Assembly (NCBI GenBank): GCA_030665705.1
Contig: DAOUZG010000111.1
Span: forward strand, 1-6,440
DNA length: 6,440 bases
From: Deltaproteobacteria bacterium
Lineage (GTDB): Bacteria > Myxococcota_A > UBA9160 > SZUA-336
Reading direction: 5' to 3'
The notes under the pieces are model-generated. The model saw nothing but the letters and a program-made list of their open reading frames with translations, was not told where the DNA came from and did no database searches. The position numbers and the translations under genes are program-made. Positions 1 to 5,772 of the stretch are shown piece by piece; position 1 is the first letter of the stretch; every line of letters starts with the position of its first letter.

Positions 1-153
1 CTCCGTCGCGCCCCCCGCGTCCCACATGACCCGCATGATCTCTTCGGGCGGCGTGTCCGAGTCCGACAGGCCGAACAGGAGCCGACCGGCGAGCGGGTCG
101 GGAATCCACTCGGCGTCAAAAGCCCACACCCGATCCTGAACGTTCTTGATCAC
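1..153 (-). CDS. Predicted 3'-5' exonuclease (PolB exonuclease-like), N-terminal fragment
   Basis: The N-terminal 51 residues run off the left edge; the rest lies outside the window. The start is read as GTG at 151-153, giving MIKNVQDRVWAFDAEW. No good Shine-Dalgarno sequence precedes it, and the frame stays open further upstream but without a convincing start. The visible evidence is the FDAEW segment at residues 12-16. It fits the Exo I motif (FDxE) of DEDD-type exonucleases, with D13 and E15 as the expected metal ligands, followed by IPDPLAGRLLFGL. From memory this resembles the predicted 3'-5' exonucleases related to the PolB exonuclease domain (PF10108 type), which would act on nucleic acid in the cytoplasm. 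Exo II and Exo III motifs cannot be seen here. It lies 82 bases downstream of the methyltransferase on the same strand, so co-transcription is possible. The family call is moderately sure; the substrate is unknown. Confidence 0.62.
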   Translation of the reverse strand, partial: MIKNVQDRVWAFDAEWIPDPLAGRLLFGLSDSDTPPEEIMRVMWDAGGATE

Positions 154-235
154 GTGCGCGACCCCGTCTGCGAATCGTATCAGGTTTGAGCCTCGACTTC
201 CTACCCGCAGTCGACCGAATGGCCCTCGGCCCTGA

Positions 236-949
236 CTACCGGCGCGACGGCGGGGCTACACGCCAGATCTCGAATTCGTGATAGGGATGGGTGTCGAAGG
301 ATCTCACCCGTTCCCAACCCGCCTCGCTGAGCTCCGCCTCCCGAACGCCTTCGCGCAGCTTGCGCTCGGGGGGTGGTCCTACGGGGAGATCCCCCGGGCG
401 GTATTCGAGGATCGCCAGGCGCCCACCCGATCGCAGCACATCCCGAAGACGACTGAGGTACGCCACCCGGTCGGTGAGGTGGTGGTAGGTGTTCGCGATC
501 AAGATCAGATCCATTCGACGAAGGGGGAGGTGCGGATCGTCGTAGGAAGCCAGAACCGGCACGATGTTGTGGATGGACTGCTCCGACATTCGGGCCCGCA
601 AGGCATCGAGCTGCCGGGGCTCGACGTCCACGGCATAGACCACCCCGCGCGGGCAGGCGCGTGCCAGACGCAGTGCGAACACGCCGGGGCCGCTTCCGAG
701 ATCGGCAACGACGGCATCGGGGGCGGGTGCGAGCGTCTCGACGACGAGATCGGGCCGGAGGTACTGGAGCCGTCGCGGGCTCTCGAGCATCCGGATGTAG
801 TGCGCGACATCCGCGGGGCCGTGGAGATCGCGGTTGTGCAGGGGTCCGGGGTGAGCGGCACCGTGGCAGGCCAGAAGCGCCGCAAAGAGCAGCAGCGCAT
901 GCGCCCCGAGCGGTCGAATTCGACTTCCCCCCGCTGCCGGTGTCGACAT
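236..949 (-). CDS. Class I SAM-dependent methyltransferase with signal/lipoprotein leader
   Basis: This is a 237-residue protein with a Rossmann-type methyltransferase core. Motif I is VADLGSGPG at residues 81-89 (the SAM-binding glycine loop). Motif II is YAVDVEP at 105-111, with D108 expected to contact the SAM ribose. A motif IV-like strand, DLILIANTYHHL, spans 147-158, and the post-motif strand LRSGGRLAILEY spans 172-183. The first 30 residues look like an export signal: R10 and R12, then a hydrophobic run from about 17 to 27 ending LLAC at 25-28. This fits a lipobox with C28 as the lipidated residue and H29 at +2. Signal-bearing methyltransferases of this type occur in other bacteria (recollection), but the acceptor is unknown and periplasmic SAM supply would be a problem. 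The ATG at 949 is preceded by AGGAG only 2 bases away (952-956) and by GGAGGAGGG 12 bases away (962-970). The substrate cannot be inferred. Confidence 0.85.
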   Translation of the reverse strand: MSTPAAGGSRIRPLGAHALLLFAALLACHGAAHPGPLHNRDLHGPADVAHYIRMLESPRRLQYLRPDLVVETLAPAPDAVVADLGSGPGVFALRLARACPRGVVYAVDVEPRQLDALRARMSEQSIHNIVPVLASYDDPHLPLRRMDLILIANTYHHLTDRVAYLSRLRDVLRSGGRLAILEYRPGDLPVGPPPERKLREGVREAELSEAGWERVRSFDTHPYHEFEIWRVAPPSRR

Positions 950-970
950 CGCTCCTTTTTTCCCTCCTCC

Positions 971-1025
971 AGGGCTGACGCGAACCGGGACCTCCTCGGG
1001 TGTGGAGCCCTCTAGAGCGCGTCAG
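971..1025. repeat. Nested inverted repeats in the divergent intergenic region
   Basis: The 950-1155 spacer separates the leftward methyltransferase from the rightward kinase and holds no credible gene. Two inverted repeats overlap in it. AGGGCT at 971-976 pairs with AGCCCT at 1006-1011, and CTGACGCG at 975-982 pairs with CGCGTCAG at 1018-1025. They share two bases, so the full stems are mutually exclusive in RNA. They could be an operator or a structured 5' leader of the methyltransferase mRNA. No convincing -35/-10 pair was found in either direction. The best AT-rich element is TAGAAT at 1068-1073 on the plus strand, without a matching -35. The repeats are directly seen; any function is inference. 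Confidence 0.4.
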
Positions 1026-1155
1026 ATTCCCTACAGAAAAAGCTCGCCTCTGCGCCCCAATCGCGTGTAGAATGTAACCAAGGCCAAGAGGTAACTCAGC
1101 GAGAGGGGGAGAGAGAAATAGACCGGCGTAGTGTCGGAACCGGACCCAGAGCCGG

Positions 1156-3852
1156 GTGCCCAACCCTCTCGACTCGAGACCGATCCGCTCCGGAACTATG
1201 GATTTAACTTCCGAATTCACAGGGGCCGAGGTTGCTTGCAGGGGCATCAGCGTCCTCTTCGAAGAGCTGGAGAGCTCCGGCCGTTCGCCCGACGTGCTGC
1301 TGAGCGGGGTCCGGTATCCGCTCGAATACATTCGGAACGAGAACCAGCGGATCGACTGGGAGAGCTACCGAACGCTCATGGCCAATGCGGGCCGAATCTG
1401 GACGGACGAAGAGCTCGTTCGGATCGGCGGGGCGTTGGTGCATTCCCGATGGGCCTACCCGCTCGCCGTGATCGCGCGGTTCTTTTACTCGGTCACAAAC
1501 GCCTATCTATGGTTGGCTCAGCCCCAAACGGGCGGGGTCAACCTCTATTTCTCCTGCGTGCAGTACACGGCTCGAAAGACCGGCCGGAAGCGGCTGGATT
1601 TCTCGTACACGATGAGGGAAGGCTACGAGCCCTGCCGCGAGCTTCACTTCATGCTGAAGGGGCTGCTGACACAGCTTCCGACGGTCGTCGGGCTGGAGCC
1701 CGCGGCAGTCGAGCTGGAGCAGACTCCGAACGGGGCACGGTACGAGGTTCGAGCTCCGCGCGGCCAACCGCTTGCACGGATCCGAACCGCGCTCGGCTTG
1801 CCGTTCACGATCACAAAGAGGATTCGCGAGCTCCGGAAAGCCCACGAGCTTCTGCACGTACGCTTCCGAGAGCTCGAGGCACACATCGCCCGATGCAAGA
1901 GAACAGAGGACGATCTCCTCGCCAAACAGGAGCGCTACCGGACCCTCACCGAGGAGGCCTATGACACGATTACAGAGACCGACGGCGAGGGTCGGTTCGT
2001 TTACGTGAGCCCCAACTTCGGGGAGGCCCTCGGCTACGCTCCGGGGGAACTCGACGGAGAGCAGGGCCTCGAGCTGGTGCACCCCGAGGACCGCGAGAAG
2101 CTCGGGGCGGCGTTCGTAAACCTCGTGGGGACCGGAGTCTCGCAGAAACCCGCCTACCGAGTCAGGCGCCGTGACGGTAGCTGGATCTGGGCCGAGAGCA
2201 CCGCGAACATCTACCGGACACCGAGCGGAGAGACTCGAGTCGTCATCATCAGTCGCGACATCACCGAGCGCAAGCAGGTCGAAGAGGAGCTCCGGATCGC
2301 CAACGAGCGGATGCGGACGCTCGTGGCCAACGCGCCGGTCGCTCTCCTCGCGGTCGACCAAAACGGGGTGGTCACCGTCTGTGAAGGGCGGGGATTCGAG
2401 GCTGCCGGGATGAAGCCGAGCGACCTGGTGGGGCGTTCACTTCTACAGGTGTACCGCGATTCCCCGGGAGTTCGGGTTCACGGCCGGCGGGCCGTCGAGG
2501 AGTACTTTCAGCGCGCGCTCGCGGGTGAGGACTTCAGCATCACGCTGGAGGTGGGAGAGCACGCGTTCGAGACCCGTCACACACCCATCCGTAGCGAGAG
2601 CGGCGAGGTCATCGGCCTCATCGGGGTAGCCACGGACATCACCCAGCGGGTGCAGGCCGAGGAGGAGCGCACGCGACTCGAGGCCGAGGTCCAGCAGGCG
2701 CAGAAACTCGAGAGCCTGGGGGTCCTCGCCGGGGGGATCGCTCACGACTTCAACAATCTGTTGACCTCGATCCTGGGGCACGCCGAGCTTACCCTGGCGG
2801 ATCTCGATGAAACGTCACCCGTGCGAGCCCACATCGAGCGGATCCGTGATGCGGGTCGACACGCCACCGACCTGACGCGTCAACTGCTGGCCTACGCGGG
2901 CCGCACCCACGTCAGGGTCGAGCCCGTGAATCTCTCCAGGCTCGTCGAAAGCATGGCCGATCTGCTCAAAGTCTCCATCTCGAAGAAGGCCGCCCTCAGC
3001 TGTGAGCCGGCCGCCGACCTTCCCGCGATCGACGCCGATGCGGCTCAGATCACACAGGTCGTCTTGAACCTGATCACCAACGCCTCCGAAGCTCTCGGCG
3101 AAGAGGGCGGACGCATCACGCTGCGTACCGGGGCGGTCGAGCTGGATCGAGGCGAGCTTGCCCGGACCTACGCCAGCGAAAATCTCCCCGAGGGGCCCTA
3201 CGTCTACCTCGACGTGGAAGACACGGGCGTCGGAATGGACGAAGAGACGAAGTCGAAGATCTTCGATCCGTTCTTTACGACGAAGTTCCCGGGCCGCGGG
3301 GTGGGGCTGGCCGCTGTCCGGGGGATCATCCGGGTTCACGGAGGAGCGATTCAAGTTAGGAGCCGGCCCGGGCACGGCACCACGTTCCGGGTTCTCCTTC
3401 CGCGTAGAGAGCAGGTCGAAGAAGTTCCGGTCGAGGCCCACCCGAGCGGCGAAGCCTGGAGCGCCGGCGGTACCGTTCTAGTGGTGGATGACGAAGAAGG
3501 CGTACGAGACGTCACGGAGGCCATTCTCCCGAGATTCGGCTTCGAAGTGCTGACCGCTGCGGACGGGCCCACCGCGGTGGAGTTCCTGCGGGCTCATCGC
3601 GACGAGATCGTCACGGTGCTTCTCGATATGACGATGCCCGAGATGGACGGCGAGGAAGTCTTCCGGGAGCTGACTCGGATCCGGCCCGACCTCCCCATCC
3701 TCGTCATGAGCGGATACGCGGAGCACGAGGCGGTGACGCGGTTTACCGGCTCCGGCTACGCGGGCTTTCTGCAGAAGCCCTTCACGATCCAGGTCCTCGA
3801 GAGGACCCTCCGAGAGGCTCTGGCGCAACGGGGACCGGGCTCCGCCGAATAA
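1156..3852 (+). CDS. Soluble hybrid sensor histidine kinase: N-terminal sensor region, two PAS, HisKA, HATPase, receiver
   Basis: This is an 898-residue cytoplasmic signalling protein with no membrane segment. In order: residues about 15-215 form an unassigned sensor-like region; 221-260 are a charged coiled-coil linker; PAS1 is about 258-372, ending RDITERK; PAS2 is about 385-498, ending TDITQR. HisKA follows, with phosphoacceptor H530 in GGIAHDFNN. The ATPase domain has its N box at N638/N642, G1 box DTGVG at 689-693, F box FDPFF at 703-707 and G2 box GRGVGL at 713-718. The C-terminal receiver, about 772-890, has acidic D778/D779, phosphoacceptor D824, S852 and K874. All residues needed for autophosphorylation and phosphotransfer are visible. 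The first in-frame start after a stop at 1129 is GTG 1156. ATG 1198 is a credible alternative and begins the recognisable domain; neither has a strong Shine-Dalgarno. No output regulator is adjacent, so targets and ligand are unknown. The receiver may act as a phosphate sink or relay. Confidence 0.93.
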   Translation: MPNPLDSRPIRSGTMDLTSEFTGAEVACRGISVLFEELESSGRSPDVLLSGVRYPLEYIRNENQRIDWESYRTLMANAGRIWTDEELVRIGGALVHSRWAYPLAVIARFFYSVTNAYLWLAQPQTGGVNLYFSCVQYTARKTGRKRLDFSYTMREGYEPCRELHFMLKGLLTQLPTVVGLEPAAVELEQTPNGARYEVRAPRGQPLARIRTALGLPFTITKRIRELRKAHELLHVRFRELEAHIARCKRTEDDLLAKQERYRTLTEEAYDTITETDGEGRFVYVSPNFGEALGYAPGELDGEQGLELVHPEDREKLGAAFVNLVGTGVSQKPAYRVRRRDGSWIWAESTANIYRTPSGETRVVIISRDITERKQVEEELRIANERMRTLVANAPVALLAVDQNGVVTVCEGRGFEAAGMKPSDLVGRSLLQVYRDSPGVRVHGRRAVEEYFQRALAGEDFSITLEVGEHAFETRHTPIRSESGEVIGLIGVATDITQRVQAEEERTRLEAEVQQAQKLESLGVLAGGIAHDFNNLLTSILGHAELTLADLDETSPVRAHIERIRDAGRHATDLTRQLLAYAGRTHVRVEPVNLSRLVESMADLLKVSISKKAALSCEPAADLPAIDADAAQITQVVLNLITNASEALGEEGGRITLRTGAVELDRGELARTYASENLPEGPYVYLDVEDTGVGMDEETKSKIFDPFFTTKFPGRGVGLAAVRGIIRVHGGAIQVRSRPGHGTTFRVLLPRREQVEEVPVEAHPSGEAWSAGGTVLVVDDEEGVRDVTEAILPRFGFEVLTAADGPTAVEFLRAHRDEIVTVLLDMTMPEMDGEEVFRELTRIRPDLPILVMSGYAEHEAVTRFTGSGYAGFLQKPFTIQVLERTLREALAQRGPGSAE

Positions 3853-3874
3853 CGAAGAGGGCCCCCATCGACCC

Positions 3875-3952
3875 GCGGGTCCGCCCGCAACCCAGACGCC
3901 TGCTCGGAGCGCCGCGGGCGAGGTCCAGAGCCCCGGCCCCGGGAAAGGGCTC
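3875..3952 (+). terminator. GC-rich inverted repeats downstream of the kinase gene (possible termination region)
   Basis: The 210-base gap between the kinase stop and the dehydrogenase start holds several potential stems. GCGGG 3875-3879 can pair with CCCGC 3884-3888 across a four-base loop. CGCCCGC 3882-3888 can instead pair with GCGGGCG 3914-3920. GAGCCC 3928-3933 can pair with GGGCTC 3947-3952. None is followed by a T tract, so a classical intrinsic terminator is not supported. Such stems could slow polymerase or protect the mRNA 3' end. In DNA this GC-rich, short complementary stretches also arise by chance. Confidence 0.22.
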
Positions 3953-3999
3953 CCAAGAAGGCTCGGAGGTGCGATCATAGGAGAGGCAGGATCCGGCTC

Positions 4000-4039
4000 C
4001 GCTTCGCAGCCGGGCATCCGGGACCTCGGAGGCGAAGCG
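4000..4039 (+). repeat. Inverted repeat in the leader of the dehydrogenase gene
   Basis: CGCTTCGC at 4000-4007 is perfectly complementary to GCGAAGCG at 4032-4039, with a 24-base loop. The 3' arm ends 11 bases before the ribosome binding site at 4051-4057. It could be an operator for a regulator of fatty-acid metabolism genes or a leader hairpin. The repeat is seen; the role is not shown. Confidence 0.35.
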
Positions 4040-4050
4040 CGCCCGCCCGA

Positions 4051-4057
4051 AAGGAGG
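4051..4057 (+). promoter_or_regulatory. Strong Shine-Dalgarno for the dehydrogenase gene
   Basis: AAGGAGG lies five bases before the ATG at 4063. It is the best anti-16S match in the window, fixes the start codon and suggests efficient translation. Confidence 0.88.
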
Positions 4058-4062
4058 ATCGG

Positions 4063-4923
4063 ATGGAGATCGAGCGGATCGGCATCGTGGGTGGTGGTCT
4101 CATGGGCTCGGGTATCGCCGAGATCTGCGCTCGGGCCGGGCTGGACGTCGTGCTCCGAGAGGTGAGCAACGAAGTGATCGACGCGACCCAAAAACGGATC
4201 GAGCGGTCGATGGACCGCGCCGTCCGATCGGGGAAGGTCGATGAGGCGGCGCGCGACGAAGCCCTCTCCCGAATTCAGCTCAGCACCGACTACGACTTGC
4301 TGGCGGATCGCCAGCTCATCGTCGAGTCGGTCATCGAGGACGAGGATACGAAGATGGAGGTCTTCAGACTGCTCGATCGCGTCGTCAAGGATCCGGCAGC
4401 GATCCTCGCGTCGAACACGTCCTCGATCCCGATCATGAAGCTCGCCATGTCCACGAAGCGTCCGCAGGCGGTCATCGGTATGCACTTCTTCAATCCGGTG
4501 CCCGTCCTCAAGCTCATGGAGTTGGTGCCCACGCTTCTCACCGCCCCGGTGACGGCCACGCAGGCCGAGTCGTTTGCGCGTGAGGTGCTGGGTCGCAGCG
4601 TGATTCGATCGAAGGACCGGGCGGGCTTCATCGTGAACTCCCTGCTGATTCCCTACGTCCTCTCGGCGGTTCGCATGTTCGAGTCGGGGTTCGCCACGCG
4701 TGACGACATCGACTCGGGGATGGTGGAGGGGTGCAACCATCCCATGGGCCCGTTGGCACTCGCGGACCTCATCGGCCTCGACACGATGGTCGCCGTGACC
4801 GAGTCGCTTTACGAGGAGTTCAAAGAGCCGCTCTACGCCGCGCCGCCTCTGCTCTCGCGCATGGTGGAGGCCGGGCTCCTCGGCCGGAAGGTCGGCCGAG
4901 GGTTCTACGAGTACAAGCGGTAG
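4063..4923 (+). CDS. hbd: 3-hydroxyacyl-CoA / 3-hydroxybutyryl-CoA dehydrogenase, FadB2/Hbd type
   Basis: This 286-residue protein is the usual length for a stand-alone enzyme that interconverts 3-hydroxyacyl-CoA and 3-oxoacyl-CoA with a nicotinamide cofactor. The dinucleotide-binding loop is GIVGGGLMGSG at residues 7-17 (GxGxxG at 10-15). E33 at the end of the second strand is consistent with NAD(H) preference. Family catalytic positions are present: S120 in SNTSS, H141 in GMHFFNPVP, E153 in LMELV and N192 in FIVNS; the H-to-E spacing of 12 matches the family. The C-terminal helical domain has HPMGPLALADLIGLDT and ends GRKVGRGFYEYKR, typical of the family. By memory it is closest to the mycobacterial FadB2/PaaH group, so short-chain substrates such as acetoacetyl-CoA are likely. 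No thiolase, hydratase or acyl-CoA dehydrogenase gene lies nearby, so the pathway (beta-oxidation, butyrate or PHB, aromatic degradation) is open. The symbol is generic; fadB2 would fit equally. Confidence 0.95.
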   Translation: MEIERIGIVGGGLMGSGIAEICARAGLDVVLREVSNEVIDATQKRIERSMDRAVRSGKVDEAARDEALSRIQLSTDYDLLADRQLIVESVIEDEDTKMEVFRLLDRVVKDPAAILASNTSSIPIMKLAMSTKRPQAVIGMHFFNPVPVLKLMELVPTLLTAPVTATQAESFAREVLGRSVIRSKDRAGFIVNSLLIPYVLSAVRMFESGFATRDDIDSGMVEGCNHPMGPLALADLIGLDTMVAVTESLYEEFKEPLYAAPPLLSRMVEAGLLGRKVGRGFYEYKR

Positions 4924-4964
4924 CGCCGGAGCAAAAAGCCCTCAACACGCGCGTGGGTTGCGCC

Positions 4965-4992
4965 TTCCCATCGAGGGGGGCTGTGGCATAAT
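4965..4992 (+). promoter_or_regulatory. Candidate extended -10 promoter for the secreted-protein pair
   Basis: CATAAT at 4987-4992 matches five of six -10 positions and is preceded by TG plus one base (4984-4986), an extended -10. TTCCCA at 4965-4970, sixteen bases upstream, matches four of six -35 positions. Transcription would begin near 5000, leaving a leader of about 210 bases. The pattern match is seen; activity is inferred. Confidence 0.4.
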
Positions 4993-5000
4993 CACATCGT

Positions 5001-5041
5001 GAGCGGTAGGCCACGGGGCGGTTCGGGCGAGTTACCGGCTC
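5001..5041 (+). other. Stem-loop at the predicted start of the leader RNA
   Basis: GAGCGGTA at 5001-5008 can pair with TACCGGCTC at 5033-5041 with a single bulged base and a 24-base loop. It starts almost exactly where transcription from the candidate promoter would begin, so it could be a 5' stabilising hairpin or an operator. It resembles no riboswitch class I recognise. The rest of the 4924-5211 spacer, apart from the short upstream ORF, shows nothing I can name. Confidence 0.28.
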
Positions 5042-5182
5042 TCGGGTCCTGAATTCTCTGCGTCTCGGAGAGTCGGCGTAGGGGTTTCGCCACTGCCAGG
5101 CTTCACGGGCGCAGAACCTGATTCCTCGAAACAGTCACTCCCTCGAAATCCGACCCACTTACCCAAGGAAGGGGATCGTGCG

Positions 5183-5215
5183 ATGACGACGCGCGAAGGG
5201 GAGAGAATCTCATGA
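5183..5215 (+). CDS. Candidate 10-codon leader ORF overlapping the secreted-protein start
   Basis: ATG at 5183 opens a ten-codon frame reading MTTREGERIS, with TGA at 5213-5215. The stop overlaps the next gene's ATG (5212-5214) as ATGA, the classic layout for translational coupling. AAGGAAGGGG at 5165-5174, eight bases upstream, is a plausible ribosome binding site. The downstream gene's own site, GAAGGGGAG at 5195-5203, lies inside the small ORF. The peptide is hydrophilic with no run of one amino acid, so it does not look like a classical attenuator peptide. With so short a frame, coincidence cannot be excluded. Confidence 0.3.
   Translation: MTTREGERIS
5195..5203 (+). promoter_or_regulatory. 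Ribosome binding site of the first secreted-protein gene
   Basis: GAAGGGGAG ends eight bases before ATG 5212. It supports that start over internal ones and agrees with the signal peptide beginning there. Confidence 0.65.
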
Positions 5216-5769
5216 GAGCTGTCCAATGGCTGTTCTCCGCGCTGATCGGCTGCGGGGCCGCGTTGGCGAGCGCACAGGGACCGGTGCTGGACCCGGTCCC
5301 GGCAAATACGTGTCCATCCGGAAAGAACCTGAAGCTCGTCTGGATCGCGAACGAGGCGGCCACGGATGGAGGAATCATCGGACCGGGCTTCGCGGAGACG
5401 ATGGTGGTCTGCCACTCGACCGAGAAGTCGGGAGGAAACAACCTCGACATCTTCGTGCAGCTTTACGATTTCGGCGGACTTCCCGTCTCGACGGCAAGCG
5501 CCTGCGATGTCAAAGCGGGAAGCACGGCGGCGTTCGTGACGGGCCCCCCCTTTCCGCCCTACCTCCCGGTAGGCGGGGCCGGGGCGTTCGCGCCGCTCAC
5601 GCCGGTAGTGCCTCCCGGCTCGCTCCGGATCCTAGGCACGAAGCCCAAGATCGTCTGTGACGTTACGCTCTACGACACCGGCGGGCCGACGGTGGGTTTC
5701 AGCCCTGGGCCGGCCTGGAGCAAGGACGTCACCGTCACGAAGGCGAAGGCGCCGCAGAAGGGGGATTGA
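5212..5769 (+). CDS. Secreted protein of unknown function, first of a tandem paralogous pair
   Basis: This 185-residue protein has an export signal: R2, a hydrophobic stretch at 3-19 and a likely signal peptidase I site after ASA at 19-21. LIGC at 11-14 also resembles a lipobox, but the paralog has no cysteine there, so type I cleavage is preferred. The mature part starts with DPVPANTCP (27-35) and carries cysteines at 34, 67, 98 and 149. It has strand-like segments such as LDIFVQLYDF (78-87) and LRILGTKPKIVCDVTLYD (138-155), and a proline/glycine-rich loop at 111-136. It ends with a lysine-rich tail and QKGD. The cysteine-rich, strand-rich pattern suggests a small disulfide-bonded beta-sandwich outside the cytoplasm. 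I see no catalytic or binding motif and do not recognise a named family. Three bases separate it from the next gene, with which it shares order of motifs, so the two are probably one operon. Confidence 0.82.
   Translation: MRAVQWLFSALIGCGAALASAQGPVLDPVPANTCPSGKNLKLVWIANEAATDGGIIGPGFAETMVVCHSTEKSGGNNLDIFVQLYDFGGLPVSTASACDVKAGSTAAFVTGPPFPPYLPVGGAGAFAPLTPVVPPGSLRILGTKPKIVCDVTLYDTGGPTVGFSPGPAWSKDVTVTKAKAPQKGD
5760..5765 (+). promoter_or_regulatory. Ribosome binding site inside the end of the upstream coding region
   Basis: GGGGGA lies seven bases before ATG 5773. It is formed by the codons for the final K, G and D of the first secreted protein, so ribosomes finishing that gene stop almost on the next start, which favours translational coupling. 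Confidence 0.55.
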
Positions 5770-5772
5770 GCC

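Noticed and set aside
278..1015. Open frame of 245 codons on the plus strand opposite the methyltransferase
   Set aside because: The minus-strand frame has the SAM-binding motifs in the correct order; the plus frame has no recognisable domain and reads through the methyltransferase promoter side.
1068..1073. TAGAAT as a -10 box for the kinase gene
   Set aside because: No -35-like hexamer occurs 16-18 bases upstream and the TG extension is out of register, so it was not listed as a promoter.
201..1331. Open frame of 376 codons on the minus strand
   Set aside because: It crosses the methyltransferase in another frame and runs antisense into the kinase start. Its arginine/proline/serine-rich composition with no motif is typical of a shadow frame in GC-rich DNA.
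1131..1964. GTG-initiated 277-codon frame overlapping the kinase start in another frame
   Set aside because: The frame starting at 1156/1198 leads continuously into the PAS and kinase domains. The alternative is arginine- and proline-rich without motifs.
3870..3881. Perfect 12-base palindrome GACCCGCGGGTC
   Set aside because: With no loop it cannot form a good RNA hairpin, it occurs once in the window, and palindromes of this composition are expected in such GC-rich DNA.
3478..4740. Open frame of 420 codons on the minus strand
   Set aside because: It is antisense to the kinase receiver domain and most of the dehydrogenase, both with intact catalytic motifs. The product is rich in R, H, D and E and spans an intergenic gap without any domain signature.
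4879..4900. Strong hairpin: CTCGGCCG, six-base loop, CGGCCGAG
   Set aside because: It lies inside the dehydrogenase coding region before the stop and encodes the conserved LGRKVGRG segment. There is no following T tract, so codon usage explains it better than a terminator.
4984..4999. Possible sigma-54 promoter beginning TGGCA
   Set aside because: The GC expected at the -12 element is missing at the right spacing; the same bases fit an extended -10 sigma-70 type element better.
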